In this document: positions 1 to 10,866 of the stretch, piece by piece
Position numbering within the stretch: the first letter of the stretch is position 1
Layout: every line of letters begins with the position of its first letter
Assembly: GCA_007182875.1 (NCBI GenBank)
Contig: AP019514.1
Span: 2,046,001-2,110,000 of the forward strand
Source: Vreelandella sulfidaeris
Lineage (GTDB): Bacteria > Pseudomonadota > Gammaproteobacteria > Pseudomonadales > Halomonadaceae
Reading direction: 5' to 3'
Length of the DNA: 64,000 nucleotides
Made by a program: the position numbers and the translations under genes
Notes under the pieces: generated by a model
Told to the model about the DNA's origin: nothing
Database searches by the model: none
The model's input: only the letters and a program-made list of their open reading frames with translations

Positions 1-2
1 AT

Positions 3-347
3 GAAGAAGGCGAGGTCGTTGGTTTTGTGTCTGGCTACGTTAAGGACAATGCGCCAGATACCTACTTCCTATGGCAGGTGGCGGTAGGCGAGAAGGCCCG
101 CGGTACAGGGCTAGCGCGCCGGTTGGTCGAGGCGATCATGTCTCGTCCAGAACTTGACGATGTGCATCACCTAGAAACCACCATTACGCCTGACAATCTA
201 GCCTCATGGGGCTTATTTCGTCGCTTGGCTGCACGCTGGCATGCACCGCTCAATAGCCGCGAATACTTTTCTACCGAACAGCTGGGTGGAGAGCATGACC
301 CGGAAAACCTAGTTCGTATTGGTCCGTTCCAAACTGACCGTATCTAA
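3..347 (+). CDS. ectA: L-2,4-diaminobutyric acid acetyltransferase (3' part)
   Basis: Acetylates L-2,4-diaminobutyrate with acetyl-CoA, the second step of ectoine synthesis. The reading frame is already open at the left edge of the window, so the N-terminus is missing. What remains (about 114 residues) shows the GNAT core: the acetyl-CoA loop reads VAVGEKARGTGLARRLV, followed by the EctA-typical ETTITPDN segment and a C-terminal FRRLAARWHAP stretch. It is followed after 104 bp by ectB and then ectC, the standard ectABC order. No indel is seen in the visible part. The assignment rests on motif plus operon context and is firm. Confidence 0.93.
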   Translation, partial: EEGEVVGFVSGYVKDNAPDTYFLWQVAVGEKARGTGLARRLVEAIMSRPELDDVHHLETTITPDNLASWGLFRRLAARWHAPLNSREYFSTEQLGGEHDPENLVRIGPFQTDRI

Positions 348-421
348 TGCGCTGATTTTTGAGTACGCGCTTTGAACGTACTGTTTTCCCGCTCATGTTG
401 CTCCCGGCTAGCAACGCTTAA

Positions 422-1715
<1,294 letters not shown>

Positions 1716-1807
1716 TTTGAGGCTAGGATAAAGGGTAAGCCCTTAATGTTTTAAATTAGGGATACAGCGGCTGGTAGTCGCCAGCCGCTCTGATACGGAG
1801 TACTTCT

Positions 1808-2197
1808 ATGATCGTTCGTAATCTTGAAGAAGCGCGCAAAACAGAACGTCTCGTTACCGCTGAAAATGGTAACTGGGACAGCACGCGCCTGGTGTTGGCC
1901 AACGACGGTGGACAGTTTTCTTTCCATATCACTCGAATTTTCGAAGGCACTGAGACACATATTCATTACAAACATCACTATGAGTCTGTGTACTGCATTG
2001 AAGGCGAAGGCGAGGTAGAAACACTCGCTGATGGCAAGATTTGGCCTATCAAACCGGGTGATATCTATATCCTCGACCAGCATGATGAACATCTGCTGCG
2101 TGCGCATAAAACCATGCACCTAGCATGTGTGTTTACACCGCCGATTACCGGTAACGAAGTTCACCAGGAAGATGGCTCCTACGCAGCTTCAGAATAA
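1808..2197 (+). CDS. ectC: L-ectoine synthase
   Basis: Cupin-fold enzyme that cyclises N-gamma-acetyl-diaminobutyrate to ectoine in the cytoplasm. The ORF is intact, 129 residues, the usual length. It opens [16 protein letters not shown] and carries the cupin signatures [19 protein letters not shown] and [14 protein letters not shown], whose Glu, Tyr and His residues bind the metal in this family. A GGAG ribosome site lies a few bases before the ATG. It is the last gene of ectABC, and a strong hairpin terminator follows. No ask gene follows directly. Confidence 0.97.
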   Translation: MIVRNLEEARKTERLVTAENGNWDSTRLVLANDGGQFSFHITRIFEGTETHIHYKHHYESVYCIEGEGEVETLADGKIWPIKPGDIYILDQHDEHLLRAHKTMHLACVFTPPITGNEVHQEDGSYAASE

Positions 2198-2230
2198 TAA
2201 AGCATTTAAAACTCGACAGCTTGACATGGG

Positions 2231-2261
2231 AAAGCAGCCTGAAAACAGAGGCTGCTTTTTT
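2231..2261 (+). terminator. Rho-independent terminator of ectABC
   Basis: An 8-bp perfect stem AGCAGCCT / AGGCTGCT (2233-2240 with 2249-2256) with an 8-base loop is followed by a T-rich tract. It lies 34 bp after the ectC stop codon, so it should end the ectoine operon transcript. Confidence 0.85.
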
Positions 2262-2905
2262 ATAGCTGAACGAATTCAGGCTGGAGGCCTAGATGACCAC
2301 TCAAAAGAATGATTATCGCACAACGTATATCAATATCTTACAGTCGCAAGTTCACACAAAGTACTTAATTAATTCAAAAGACTTTCATCGAGGGCTCCCA
2401 CTGAATTACCCACGCAAAATACTTAATTCGGCATATAGCAATACGCTTAAATAGATGCAGGCGTAGTTAGGGTTATAGGGCTGGAAACAGGATAACCGTA
2501 AAACGACATAAAGAATTCACTCTAAAGCGAGTCACAGATCGTTAGTATCCTAAATGAGATTGTTGAGCTAATTGACTGATCTAATAAGTGTTATTGGTGA
2601 AGCACCATGAAACCCAGCCGCCGTCTATTATGTAGTGTTGCACTCAGAGACAGCACCCACCTTGCAGTTTGTTACTTTTGTACCATGTTTTAGGCAGCAT
2701 ATTCAGTCTACATTCAGGTTTGATATCTACGCTCGTATAAATGTGCTGGTCAAGCCTACTACGTTGTAATTTACGGCAAGGATTTGCTGGCCAATGAGGC
2801 GAGGGATTCGCATGAAGCTGTTGACTCTGCTTTTGTTTTATTACTGAGCCTAGGTGCCGGCCTGCTAATCAAGCTAACCGGAGTAAAACTTGGAGGGAGT
2901 CAGCT
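2262..2905. other. 644-bp AT-rich intergenic stretch before egtB
   Basis: No convincing gene. Short open stretches exist: a 53-codon ORF from the ATG at 2293, and an ATG-less frame of about 65 codons running to about 2929 with a hydrophobic middle. Neither has a good ribosome site plus start. The stretch contains a 14-bp sequence (2356-2369) that recurs at 6209-6222, and a degenerate copy near 2415. The promoter of egtBD probably lies in its right half. The egtB ribosome site (GGAGGGAG) lies about 10 bases before its ATG. Confidence 0.5.
2356..2369. repeat. 14-bp direct repeat, left copy
   Basis: The sequence ACAAAGTACTTAAT occurs here and again at 6209-6222 in the same orientation. The two copies flank the egtB-egtD-ZIP block. 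A degenerate third copy (AAAATACTTAATTC) is near 2416. Its meaning is unknown; it could be a boundary remnant or a shared regulatory element. Confidence 0.5.
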
Positions 2906-4216
2906 ATGTCAGGTATTCAAGATTTAACTATCGAAACAACCGATAGCATTCATACCAAGGAGTGGCTGCGTGCGTACCAGCGGGTTCGTGCCGCCACCGA
3001 CGCAATATGTGAACCTCTGCATAAAGAAGATTACATGGTGCAGAGCATGCCGGACGTCAGTCCCCCAAAATGGCACATTGCTCATGTCAGTTGGTTCTTC
3101 GAAGCCTTCATCCTCAAGCCGTTTCACCCCAGCTACCAGACCCTCGACCCCGCATACGATTACCTTTTCAACTCTTACTATGAGACCCACGGTACGCCGT
3201 TTCCCTCGTCCTGAACGCGGCATGATTTCGCGCCCCACAGTGGATGACGTCTATCGCTATCGCGCGCATATTGACCGGGCTATCGAAGAGTTGCTCAACG
3301 ACCCTCCGCAAGAACACCTGCAGGAGATCCTACATCGTCTGCAACTGGGGTTGCCTCACGAGCAGCAACATCAGGAACTGCTATTCATGGATATAAAGCA
3401 TATCCTGGCCCAGAACCCGCTCTGCCCAGTCTATCGAGGGTGATCTTGTGTCGGCACCCGCCCATGAGGTCGGTGAACTCGGTTGGCACGCTTATCCAGC
3501 CGGCGTGCGGCAGATAGGTCATGACGCCGCCGATAGCAATTTTGCCTACGACAACGAAATGGGGCGTCATCGTCAATTCATTGAGGCTTTCCAGATCGCT
3601 GACCGTCCGGTTACCAATGGTGAATTTCTCACGTTCATGCAGGCGGGGGGATACGACAAACCTGACTATTGGCTGTCGGATGGCTGGGCCACGGTCAAGG
3701 CGGAAGGCTGGAAGGCGCCACTTTACTGGGTCGAGCGGGACGGCGTCTGGCATCACTATACGTTAAGCGGGCTGGTGCCAGTGGACGTGAATGCGCCGGT
3801 TTGCCATGTCAGCTTCTACGAGGCCGATGCCTATGCCCAATGGGCCGGCGCACGCCTACCTACCGAGGCCGAGTGGGAGGCGGTGGCTCGACAAGTCCCC
3901 CCTGCATGGCAACTTCGTCGAACAAGGCCATCTTCAGCCGGTCGCGGCTGCCCCGGTCGGATCCAGCGAGGGGCCGAGACAGATGTTCGGTGATGTTTGG
4001 GAGTGGACCGGCAGCGCCTATCGGCCCTATCCAGGATTTCGCAAGTTGCCGGGCAGCTTAGGTGAATACAACGGCAAGTTTATGTCGGGGCAGATGGTGC
4101 TTCGAGGTGGCTGTTGTGCCACCCCGGAAGATCACATCCGCGCGACCTATCGTAATTTTTTCCCACCTCATGCCCGTTGGGCATTTTCCGGATTTCGTCT
4201 TGCTAAGGAGAGCTGA
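2906..4216 (+). CDS. egtB: Ergothioneine biosynthesis sulfoxide synthase EgtB, frameshifted
   Basis: Non-haem iron enzyme that joins hercynine to a thiol donor (gamma-glutamylcysteine or cysteine) with O2 on the path to ergothioneine. The restored protein is about 436 residues, as expected. Its N-terminal DinB-like half shows the iron-binding histidines in [12 protein letters not shown] and [11 protein letters not shown]. The C-terminal formylglycine-generating-enzyme-like (FGE-sulfatase) half shows [31 protein letters not shown] and VLRGGCCAT. Frames break near 3196, 3438 and 3890, and no piece is missing. The ATG at 2906 has a GGAGGGAG ribosome site. egtD follows after 2 bp, so the two are surely co-transcribed. 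Confidence 0.92.
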
Positions 4217-4218
4217 TC

Positions 4219-5183
4219 ATGAGCCTGGCCGTACAATTCCACGACTTGCACCCGTCCCCAGCCTCAACATCGCTTCGCGATGAGATACTGACGGGATTCA
4301 GAGCCGATCAAAAGTTCGCCTCGCCAAAAGTTCTTTTATGATCAGCGTGGTTCTGAGTTATTTGATCGCATTTGTGAGCAACCGGAGTACTACCCGACAC
4401 GGACCGAGGAGACGATACTCGCGGAGGCCGCCGATGAGATAGCGACGATAGCCGGGCATGAAGCGACGTTGATCGAGCTTGGCAGCGGGGCGAGCCGTAA
4501 GGTACGACTTCTACTGGAAGCCATGCGTCCTAGCAGTTACCTGGGAATCGACATCTCGCGGGATTTTCTGCTCGACAGTACACGACGACTGGCTGCTGAC
4601 TACCCATGGCTTGAAGTGCATGCCGCCTGTGCCGATTTCTCCTACAACATGGAGTTACCGGACGGGCTATGCTGCGAAAGACCGGTCGGCTTCTTTCCTG
4701 GTTCCAGTATCGGCAACTTCGACCCACAAGCCGCTGAAGATTTTCCTGCGCGGACTGCATTCTTTGTTGCCCACCGGCAGTGGATTGTTGGTAGGAGTCG
4801 ACCTGGTCAAAGACAAGGCGACTCTTGAAGCCGCCTACAACGATGCAGCGGGTGTGACGGCAGCATTCAACCTGAATCTACTGGAAAGGTGCGGCATGAG
4901 CTGCACGCTAAAATAGATCCCGCCAATTTTGCCCATCAGGCGTTCTTCAACGAAGAGCATTCCCGTATCGAGATGCATCTGGTCAGTCAGTTGCCTCAAG
5001 TCGTCACTATTGAAGGGGGAGCGCTTCAGTTTTCTGGAAGGGGAGACGGTTCACACTGAAAACTCGTACAAATACACGGTCGAGGGGTTTCAGGCGTTGG
5101 CGGGTCGTGCGGGATTTGAGGCGCTCTCGTCCTGGACCGATGCGAATAGCTTGTTTAGCGTCCACTACCTGACGCGTGCCTAG
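4219..5183 (+). CDS. egtD: L-histidine N(alpha)-methyltransferase EgtD, frameshifted
   Basis: SAM-dependent enzyme that trimethylates histidine to hercynine, the first ergothioneine step. The restored length is about 321 residues, the family norm. Key segments are [11 protein letters not shown], the SAM loop [57 protein letters not shown] (substrate-binding Asn/Tyr region) and [13 protein letters not shown] near the C-terminus. Four one-base indels lie near 4332, 4746, 4888 and 5030. The start follows egtB by 2 bp. Together with EgtB this gives the two core enzymes; an EgtE-type lyase is not encoded next to them. Confidence 0.92.
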
Positions 5184-5188
5184 GGGAC

Positions 5189-5395
5189 ACTGATAGCGCG
5201 GCCACTACAACTCCGCATCAAGCGCTGATAGGGAAGGCCGAGGACAGGCCAATCCCGCTACACATAAGGGGCACGCCAGCTCGCGGTGTCACTTCGGCGC
5301 TGGGAGCAGCCGTTGGGCTTGTAATACTTGTTCTGATATCACTCCTTGTCGTCGTTTGGAGTGACGACGATCTGGTGATGACCTGGAGAGGCTGA
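5189..5395 (+). CDS. Possible small single-span membrane protein upstream of the ZIP transporter
   Basis: A frame of about 68 codons runs from just after egtD to a TGA at 5393-5395 that overlaps the ATG of the ZIP transporter. The C-terminal half is coding-like: a polar stretch with two Arg-rich patches, then GAAVGLVILVLISLLVVVW, a clear membrane helix, and an acidic SDDDLVMTW tail. No ATG, GTG or TTG with a ribosome site is seen, so either the start is non-standard or an indel hides it. The stop/start overlap suggests coupling to the transporter. Family unknown. Confidence 0.4.
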   Translation, partial: TDSAATTTPHQALIGKAEDRPIPLHIRGTPARGVTSALGAAVGLVILVLISLLVVVWSDDDLVMTWRG

Positions 5396-6135
5396 TGCAA
5401 GAAATATGGACAGTGCTCGGCCTGGCGTTACTCCCTGCGGTAGGGAACCTAGCCGGCGGTCTAATAGCAGAATTTACCGGGACGCCAAAGGCTCGACTAA
5501 ACAAAGCATTACATGCTGCATCCGGAATAGTCCTCGCGGTTGTTTCCATTGAAATCATGCCGGGGGCCCTGTCTGTTCTCTCAGGTTGGGCCGTAGGAGT
5601 GGCGTTTGGGCTGGGTGGGATCGCGTATATCGTTATCGAAGCAGCCGTGGACAGAGTGCAACAATCTCAAGGCCAGACGAGCAATGCCAGCCGAGGCATA
5701 TGGATGATCTATATCGCAGTGTCCATCGACCTGTTCAGTGACGGTCTGTTGATAGGTACTGGTTCAGCGGTTGCTTTGTCGATGGCAGTTGTGCTCGCGT
5801 TGGGGCAAGTTCTGGCAGATGCCCCGGAAGGATACGCGACCATTGCGAATATGAAAGAAAAGGGGGTTCCGCGGACGCAGCGGATGATGCTCTCGGCTCT
5901 GTTCTTCATCCCCGTGCTTAGTGCAGCGATAGTTGCTTATTATCTCCTTCGGAATCAGAGCGAAGCATTACAAATGACGGGGCTTGTCTTTGCGGCAGGC
6001 CTACTCACTGTTGCCGCCGTAGAAGACATGCTTAATGAAGCGCACGAGACCGCGGGCGACACACATGGATCCATCGTGGCGTTTATTGGTGGGTTCGTAC
6101 TGTTCACTTTCGTCTCAGCGGGCTTGGGAAGTTAG
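5395..6135 (+). CDS. ZIP-family divalent metal transporter (divergent)
   Basis: Intact ORF of 246 residues with about eight predicted membrane helices, the size of bacterial ZupT-like ZIP proteins. Recognisable ZIP segments are SIDLFSDGLLIGTG (helix 4) and ADAPEGYATIANMKEKG (helix 5). In well-studied ZIP proteins these carry His-rich metal ligands (HN..DG and HEIPEG); here the histidines are replaced by Asp/Ala. Only one other candidate ligand group is seen, EDMLNEAHE near residue 205. It may carry a different ion or have a modified binuclear site. It lies directly after the egtBD block and the small membrane ORF. Family assignment is good; substrate unknown. Confidence 0.75.
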   Translation: MQEIWTVLGLALLPAVGNLAGGLIAEFTGTPKARLNKALHAASGIVLAVVSIEIMPGALSVLSGWAVGVAFGLGGIAYIVIEAAVDRVQQSQGQTSNASRGIWMIYIAVSIDLFSDGLLIGTGSAVALSMAVVLALGQVLADAPEGYATIANMKEKGVPRTQRMMLSALFFIPVLSAAIVAYYLLRNQSEALQMTGLVFAAGLLTVAAVEDMLNEAHETAGDTHGSIVAFIGGFVLFTFVSAGLGS

Positions 6136-6481
6136 GTTTACGAATAAACTTGGGCTAAAGCCAATCCAAGACGGCACTTGTTTTAGCATTTCATAAATGT
6201 AGGACCATACAAAGTACTTAATCACATAAAATTTAGAACCTTAGGTGGCAATACGCCTGTTAAGTAGTTTTTGTGGAAATTAAGCGCTTTGTGTGGAAGC
6301 ACACAGGCTCGATACCTTCGCTGTTTCGGATTCCCTGGGTTCGCTTAATATATATTATGTTAAATAAGATAATAATTAAACTATGTGATTGTAATTGTTC
6401 AACGAAAATCTGTGATGGCGTTGGACACTAGTCTCCCTTCTCCTTATCATTCCCCACCTATTTCCAAGGATATCTCTCGTT
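6136..6481. other. Intergenic spacer before the lipoprotein/7TM/ligase operon
   Basis: 346 bp, AT-rich, no gene seen. It holds the right copy of the 14-bp repeat (6209-6222) and a pair of short GTGGAA repeats near 6272-6298. The promoter of the downstream operon is expected here; TATATATTATGTTAAAT around 6350 is a rich candidate for a -10 region but I cannot fix it. Confidence 0.4.
6209..6222. repeat. 14-bp direct repeat, right copy
   Basis: Identical to 2356-2369 (ACAAAGTACTTAAT), same orientation. Downstream of both copies there is also a similar GGC(A..)GCAATACGC motif (about 2430-2445 and 6247-6257), so the similarity may extend beyond the exact 14 bases. Confidence 0.5.
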
Positions 6482-7316
6482 ATGCGCCCAGGTGTTTTGT
6501 GGCTAATAGCTGGCTTGTCGCTTTCAATCGCAGGTTGCGCAGCAACCAGCCGAAACTAATCAACCGCCACCTCTCAGCGAAGCCTCATTCAACTCCCGTA
6601 TCCTAGAGCTAGAAAGCCAGCTAGCGCATCAATGCACTGTTCATTCTGATCAGCAGGCACGCCAGCTTGATCAACAACAAGTACTCACTGCGGACATACG
6701 TGAGGTCGGCAGTTTATTGCGCTCACTACGCCAAAATGTCCAGCAGTTAGAAGCCCGTGGTGCAGAACCTGTCATCATTCGTGAAGAGTGTGAAGTTGAT
6801 GAAACGCTAAGCACCAAAACACTCCTTGGTCGTAGTGAATGGGTAGGCCTGCCGAGTTTGGGGACTTATCTAAAAGCGCGCGTCGATTCCGGGGCTAATA
6901 CGTCATCACTGTCAGCCGCCGAAATCACCCGCTTTGAACGTGATGGTGAAGACTGGGTGCGTTTTAAGCTAGCCCTCAATGATGACGATGTGGCCGTTGA
7001 GTCGCAGCGTGATGAATGGGTTGAGGCGCCTATTGTGCGCAGAGTTCGCATTCTTCAGGCCTCCGGTGAGGAATCGCGCCCAGTAATTTCGCTATTAATG
7101 ACGTTAGGCCCCATCCGTGAAAACGTCGAGTTCACTCTTAATGACCGCTCACATTTAGAGTACCCGGTTTTACTTGGGCGGCGCTTCTTAATGGATATCG
7201 CGGTCATTGACGTTGCAGACACCTATTTACATGACCGCCCCGAGTTTCCTGGTGGCGAGCCAGCCGATCAAGCTGCTGAAGATGAAGCAGTAGACGAAGA
7301 CGATACTGAAGAATAA
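6482..7316 (+). CDS. Lipoprotein with coiled coil and retropepsin-like 'ATP-dependent zinc protease' domain, frameshifted
   Basis: From the ATG at 6482 the product begins with a signal peptide ending in SIAGC, a lipobox that predicts lipid attachment at about residue 19. One extra base near 6553 breaks the frame; beyond it a Gln-rich coiled coil (about residues 35-90) leads into a conserved domain of the family often named putative ATP-dependent zinc protease (COG4067). That domain shows KARVDSGANTSSLSA, the D-[ST]-G-A pattern of retropepsin-like aspartyl proteases, and YPVLLGRRFLMDIAVID. The tail is very acidic. It is the first gene of a three-gene operon with the 7TM protein and the ATP-grasp ligase, known from comparative genomics of amidoligase systems. 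Substrate unknown. Confidence 0.8.
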
Positions 7317-7353
7317 CTGCTCTCCCTGGCGCTTTACGCAGAAAGGAATCTCC

Positions 7354-8874
7354 ATGTCACGGTTAATGTTTTATATTATTGTCGGCCTTTTGATGGTTGC
7401 CGGTATTGCTACCAGCGTTCATCGCCATGTGCAGTTTGAAATTCCTTGGCTGCCCGGTGAGCAGCGCCAAGTATGGGAGATTGAAGCGGGCATTACTTTT
7501 AATGCCCAGGATGGCCCTGTTCAGGTCGATCTGGCGCTGCCTTCTCATCAGGCAGGCTACCGTGTATTAACTGAAAATACAGCATCATCAGGGTATGGTC
7601 TTGCCTACCAGGCGGATGAATTCGGCCGTACCGCACAGTGGACTATTCGCGAGGCGGCAGGCAGCCAAACGCTTTACTATTCCGTACAAATGCTGGTATC
7701 ACAAGATGCCCGTTCTCCTGCTCAAACGCCGCCTGAGATGCCTCCCTCAACACCTTGGGAAAGCCCCTACGATACAGCGGCTAGCCAACTCATTGAACAA
7801 GCCTGGGCGCGCAGCGCGAATAACGCTACCTTCGCCCGAGAGCTGATCCGAGATATCAATGGCGAGGGCAATCTGAGAACGCCCGCCTACTTCTATCTCA
7901 AGAGAATCCTGCCGCTCTGGTAGTACGCTTGCTAAATCAAGCCGGCGTACTAGCGCGTGAAGTAAGCGGTCTATTATTGGAAGATGGCCGTCGTCGCCAA
8001 ACACTGAGTAGCTGGATTCAGGTGTTTGACGAGTCTGGCGAGCAGTGGTCAATTTTCCATCCATTGACTGGCGAACAAGGCAAACCAGATAACTTGTTGT
8101 TGTGGGAAACAGGCGGTCGAGCCGTTCTAGAAGTCCAAGGGGTACTAATTCCCGTGTGACTTTCTCGATGATGACTCATGAACAGCCAGCATCGGCGGCC
8201 GTGCGCAATCACTACTCTGAAGATACGCTGTTGAATTTCTCGATTCACAGCCTGCCTTTGGAAGAGCAAGCACTGTTCCAAACCATCCTGCTGATTCCGA
8301 TTGGTGCGTTAATGGTGGTGTTTTTGCGCGTACTGGTGGGTATTAAAACGTCCGGTACCTTTATGCCGGTATTGATCGCCCTCGCCTTCATTCAAACCAC
8401 TCTACCTACCGGCTTGATTGGCTTTCTGCTTATCGTCGCTATCGGTTTGATTATTCGGAACTACCTCTCTTATTTGAACTTGCTACTGGTCGCCAGGGTC
8501 TCGGCGGTAATCATAACGGTGATTGCCATTATCTCGATTTTACGGTTTTAGCCTACCGTATGGGGCTAAGTGCCGGTTTAACGATCACGTTCTTCCCGAT
8601 GATTATTCTTGCCTGGACGATTGAAAGGATGTCGATCCTGTGGGAGGAAGAGGGTCCGAAGCAGGTATTAATACAAGGTGGTGGCAGCTTGATCACCGCT
8701 GTACTTGCTTACCTGGCGATGAATAACCCGTGGGTGCGCCATATCACGTTCAACTTCCTAGGCGTTCAGTTGATACTAATGGCGTTGATATTGCTATTAG
8801 GTAATTACACCGGCTACCGCTTATTGGAACTGCGTCGTTTCAAGCCCATTACTGATGATGAGAAACTCTCATGA
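7354..8874 (+). CDS. Inactive transglutaminase fused to seven membrane helices, frameshifted
   Basis: Restored protein of about 506 residues. An N-terminal membrane anchor is followed by a periplasmic region resembling the inactive transglutaminase fused to 7TM family, then from about residue 300 a cluster of hydrophobic helices (for example LIPIGALMVVFLRVLVGI, GLIGFLLIVAIGLIIRNYL). The signature KTSGTFMPVLIALAF is typical of the 7TM part. Frames break near 7918, 8155 and 8548. The ATG of the ATP-grasp ligase overlaps its TGA (ATGA). It probably forms a membrane complex with the adjacent lipoprotein and ligase; a catalytic triad is not expected in this family. Confidence 0.82.
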
Positions 8875-9867
8875 GCTGGTTGAAAAACTGGACCTGGCCA
8901 ACGCGCTTGCGCGATAAGGGCATCATCGGCATGAACCGGCGTAATATTCGCTATATTGGACGCTATAATAAACGCCGCCTTTACCCTTTAGTGGATGACA
9001 AACTTAAAACCAAGCTGCTGGCCCAGCAGTATGGGATAACGTCGCCAGAATTGATCGGCACCGTGACAACGCAGTTCGGGGTTAAACACATTGGGGCAAT
9101 GCTCACTGGCCACGCGGGTTTTGTGATTAAGCCTGCCAAGGGGAGCGGTGGTAAGGGCATTTTGGTGATTGAAAAGGTGGAAGATAATGCCTTTATCAAG
9201 CCCAGTGGCGCCAAGCTAACGCTTCCCGATATTGAGCGACACGTATCGAATATCCTTTCGGGCCTCTATTCGTTGGGCGGCTCGCCCGATGTCGCAGTGA
9301 TTGAAACGCTGATTAATTTCGATGAAAGCCTGATGGATTACACCTATGAAGGGGTTCCTGATATTCGGGTTATCGTCTTCAAAGGGTATCCCGTCATGGC
9401 CATGATGCGTCTTTCCACCGCTGCCTCTGACGGCAAGGCCAACTTGCACCAAGGCGCGGTAGGTGGGCTTAAACATTGCGACAGGTGCTGCGCTGCGCGC
9501 CGTTCAGTTTGACCGGCCCTGCTTTAGCCACCCTGATACCGGACACGACCTAGCAAGCCTGGTAGTGCCGCAGTGGGAAACGCTGCTCAACTTGGCTGCG
9601 GGCTGTTACGAGATGACTGGCCTGGGTTATCTCGGTACCGATATGGTGTTGGATCGCAAGTATGGTCCGATGCTGCTTGAGCTCAACGCACGCCCAGGCC
9701 TCGCCATTCAAATGACCAATGGTGAAGGCCTCCGTCGGCGCCTTGACCTCATTGAACGACAGCCAGATGGCGTACCGCCAAAACAGCGTGTCGCTTTCGC
9801 CCAGCACCATTTTGCTCGGCAAAGTGAGTTGGTAGAAAACCCTGACACCACCTCTGCCAACGCGTAG
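8871..9867 (+). CDS. Alpha-L-glutamate ligase-like ATP-grasp protein, frameshifted
   Basis: ATP-grasp enzyme of the RimK-like/sugar-transfer-associated family, about 331 residues. The start overlaps the stop of the 7TM gene. ATP-grasp landmarks are GFVIKPAKGSGGKGILVI (glycine-rich loop with the nucleotide Lys), FRVIVF-like IRVIVFKGYPVMAMMRLS, and GTDMVLDRKYGPMLLELNARPGLAIQ (metal-binding Glu/Asn). A net two-base loss near 9467 breaks the GAVGVG motif. It presumably ligates an amino acid to an unknown acceptor, in concert with the membrane protein and the protease-like lipoprotein. Confidence 0.85.
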
Positions 9868-9920
9868 ACTGATGTTTGCAAAAACGAGAGCCCAGGCTAA
9901 CAACGTTCAACGAGTTGCCC

Positions 9921-10360
9921 ATGACCCAAGCGAATACCCTCTTGCAGCAGGCGGAGTCTCAGTGTCACATCCGCGGCGTTCGTTTTACCCCCATTCGCCG
10001 ACGCGTGTTAGAGCTGATTGCCGAAAATGGTGGCGGGCTGAAGGCGTATGATCTGCTGGATAAGCTGTCGACCGAACACGCAGCCGCTCGGCCCCCGACG
10101 GTTTATCGAGCACTCGAATTCTTAATCGATCAAGGCTTGGTACATCGTATTGAGTCGCAGAACTCCTATGTAGCCTGTGCTTGTCCTGAGCATGCGCATG
10201 GTTTTCAGCTGCTTATTTGCCGTCATTGCGGTTATGTAGAAGAGCTGCATTTGGATGAGATCAGTGATCAGTTGGCGGCACTGGCAAAAGCCAAGGGTTT
10301 AACGTTGAACGCCAAACCATCGAGCTTCAAGGCCTTTGCCAGGATTGTCGAGCAGGCTAA
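9921..10360 (+). CDS. zur: Fur-family zinc uptake regulator Zur, C-terminal frameshift
   Basis: Zinc-responsive repressor. The start MTQANTLLQQAES at 9921 is preferred over an upstream in-frame codon because Zur proteins begin there. The winged helix spans about residues 18-85 (TPIRRRVLELIAE, PPTVYRALEFLIDQGLVHRIES). The regulatory part has CACPEHAHGFQLLICRHCGYVEE with a first CxxC zinc pair. As written the frame runs to a stop at 10376, but adding one A to the AAA run near 10317 restores KTIELQGLCQDCRAG and a stop at 10360, giving the second structural CxxC. I therefore call the shorter, restored end. It lies just after the ATP-grasp operon and before hisI. Confidence 0.85.
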
Positions 10361-10388
10361 ATTGCCAACCAGCTAGCGAGTAAATTGT

Positions 10389-10865
10389 ATGTCCCGGTTT
10401 GACCAAGTAGCTCCAGACGCCCTATTTAAGCAGCTTGAACGTGCCACCCCGGAAGATAACCTGCCTAATGTCGCAACCCTGCTTGCGGCCGTACGTTTTA
10501 ATGCCGATGGCTTGATCCCTGCGATTGCCCAGCAGCACGATTCAAAAGAAGTGTTGATGATGGCGTGGATGAATCGTCAAGCGCTGGATGAAACGTTAGC
10601 CACGCAGCGTGTTTGTTACTACTCACGTTCGCGGGGAAAGCTATGGCGTAAAGGCGAGTCATCGGGTCAGCAGCAGCAACTCGTTTCCGCCGCGCTTGAT
10701 TGCGATGGCGACACGTTACTGCTGCAAGTCGAACAAACGGGCCCCGCTTGTCACACCGGGCGTCGTAGCTGTTTTTATATTGGTGTGGATCAAGAGCAGG
10801 CATCAATTACCAGTACGCCGCTGATCGATCCCGATGAACTCTACGGCAACAAAGCCTCGTCCTAG
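10389..10865 (+). CDS. hisI: Phosphoribosyl-AMP cyclohydrolase
   Basis: Opens the purine ring of phosphoribosyl-AMP in histidine synthesis; cytoplasmic, Zn/Mg dependent. Intact, 158 residues. Signature segments are VLMMAWMNRQALDETL, YYSRSRGKLWRKGESSG, DCDGDTLLLQVEQTGPACHTG and RRSCFY, including the metal-binding DxDxD-like and Cys residues. The N-terminal 35 residues extend beyond the shortest family members. No HisE domain follows, so this is a stand-alone enzyme. It lies away from other his genes, between zur and yidD. Confidence 0.93.
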   Translation: MSRFDQVAPDALFKQLERATPEDNLPNVATLLAAVRFNADGLIPAIAQQHDSKEVLMMAWMNRQALDETLATQRVCYYSRSRGKLWRKGESSGQQQQLVSAALDCDGDTLLLQVEQTGPACHTGRRSCFYIGVDQEQASITSTPLIDPDELYGNKASS

Positions 10866-10866
10866 C

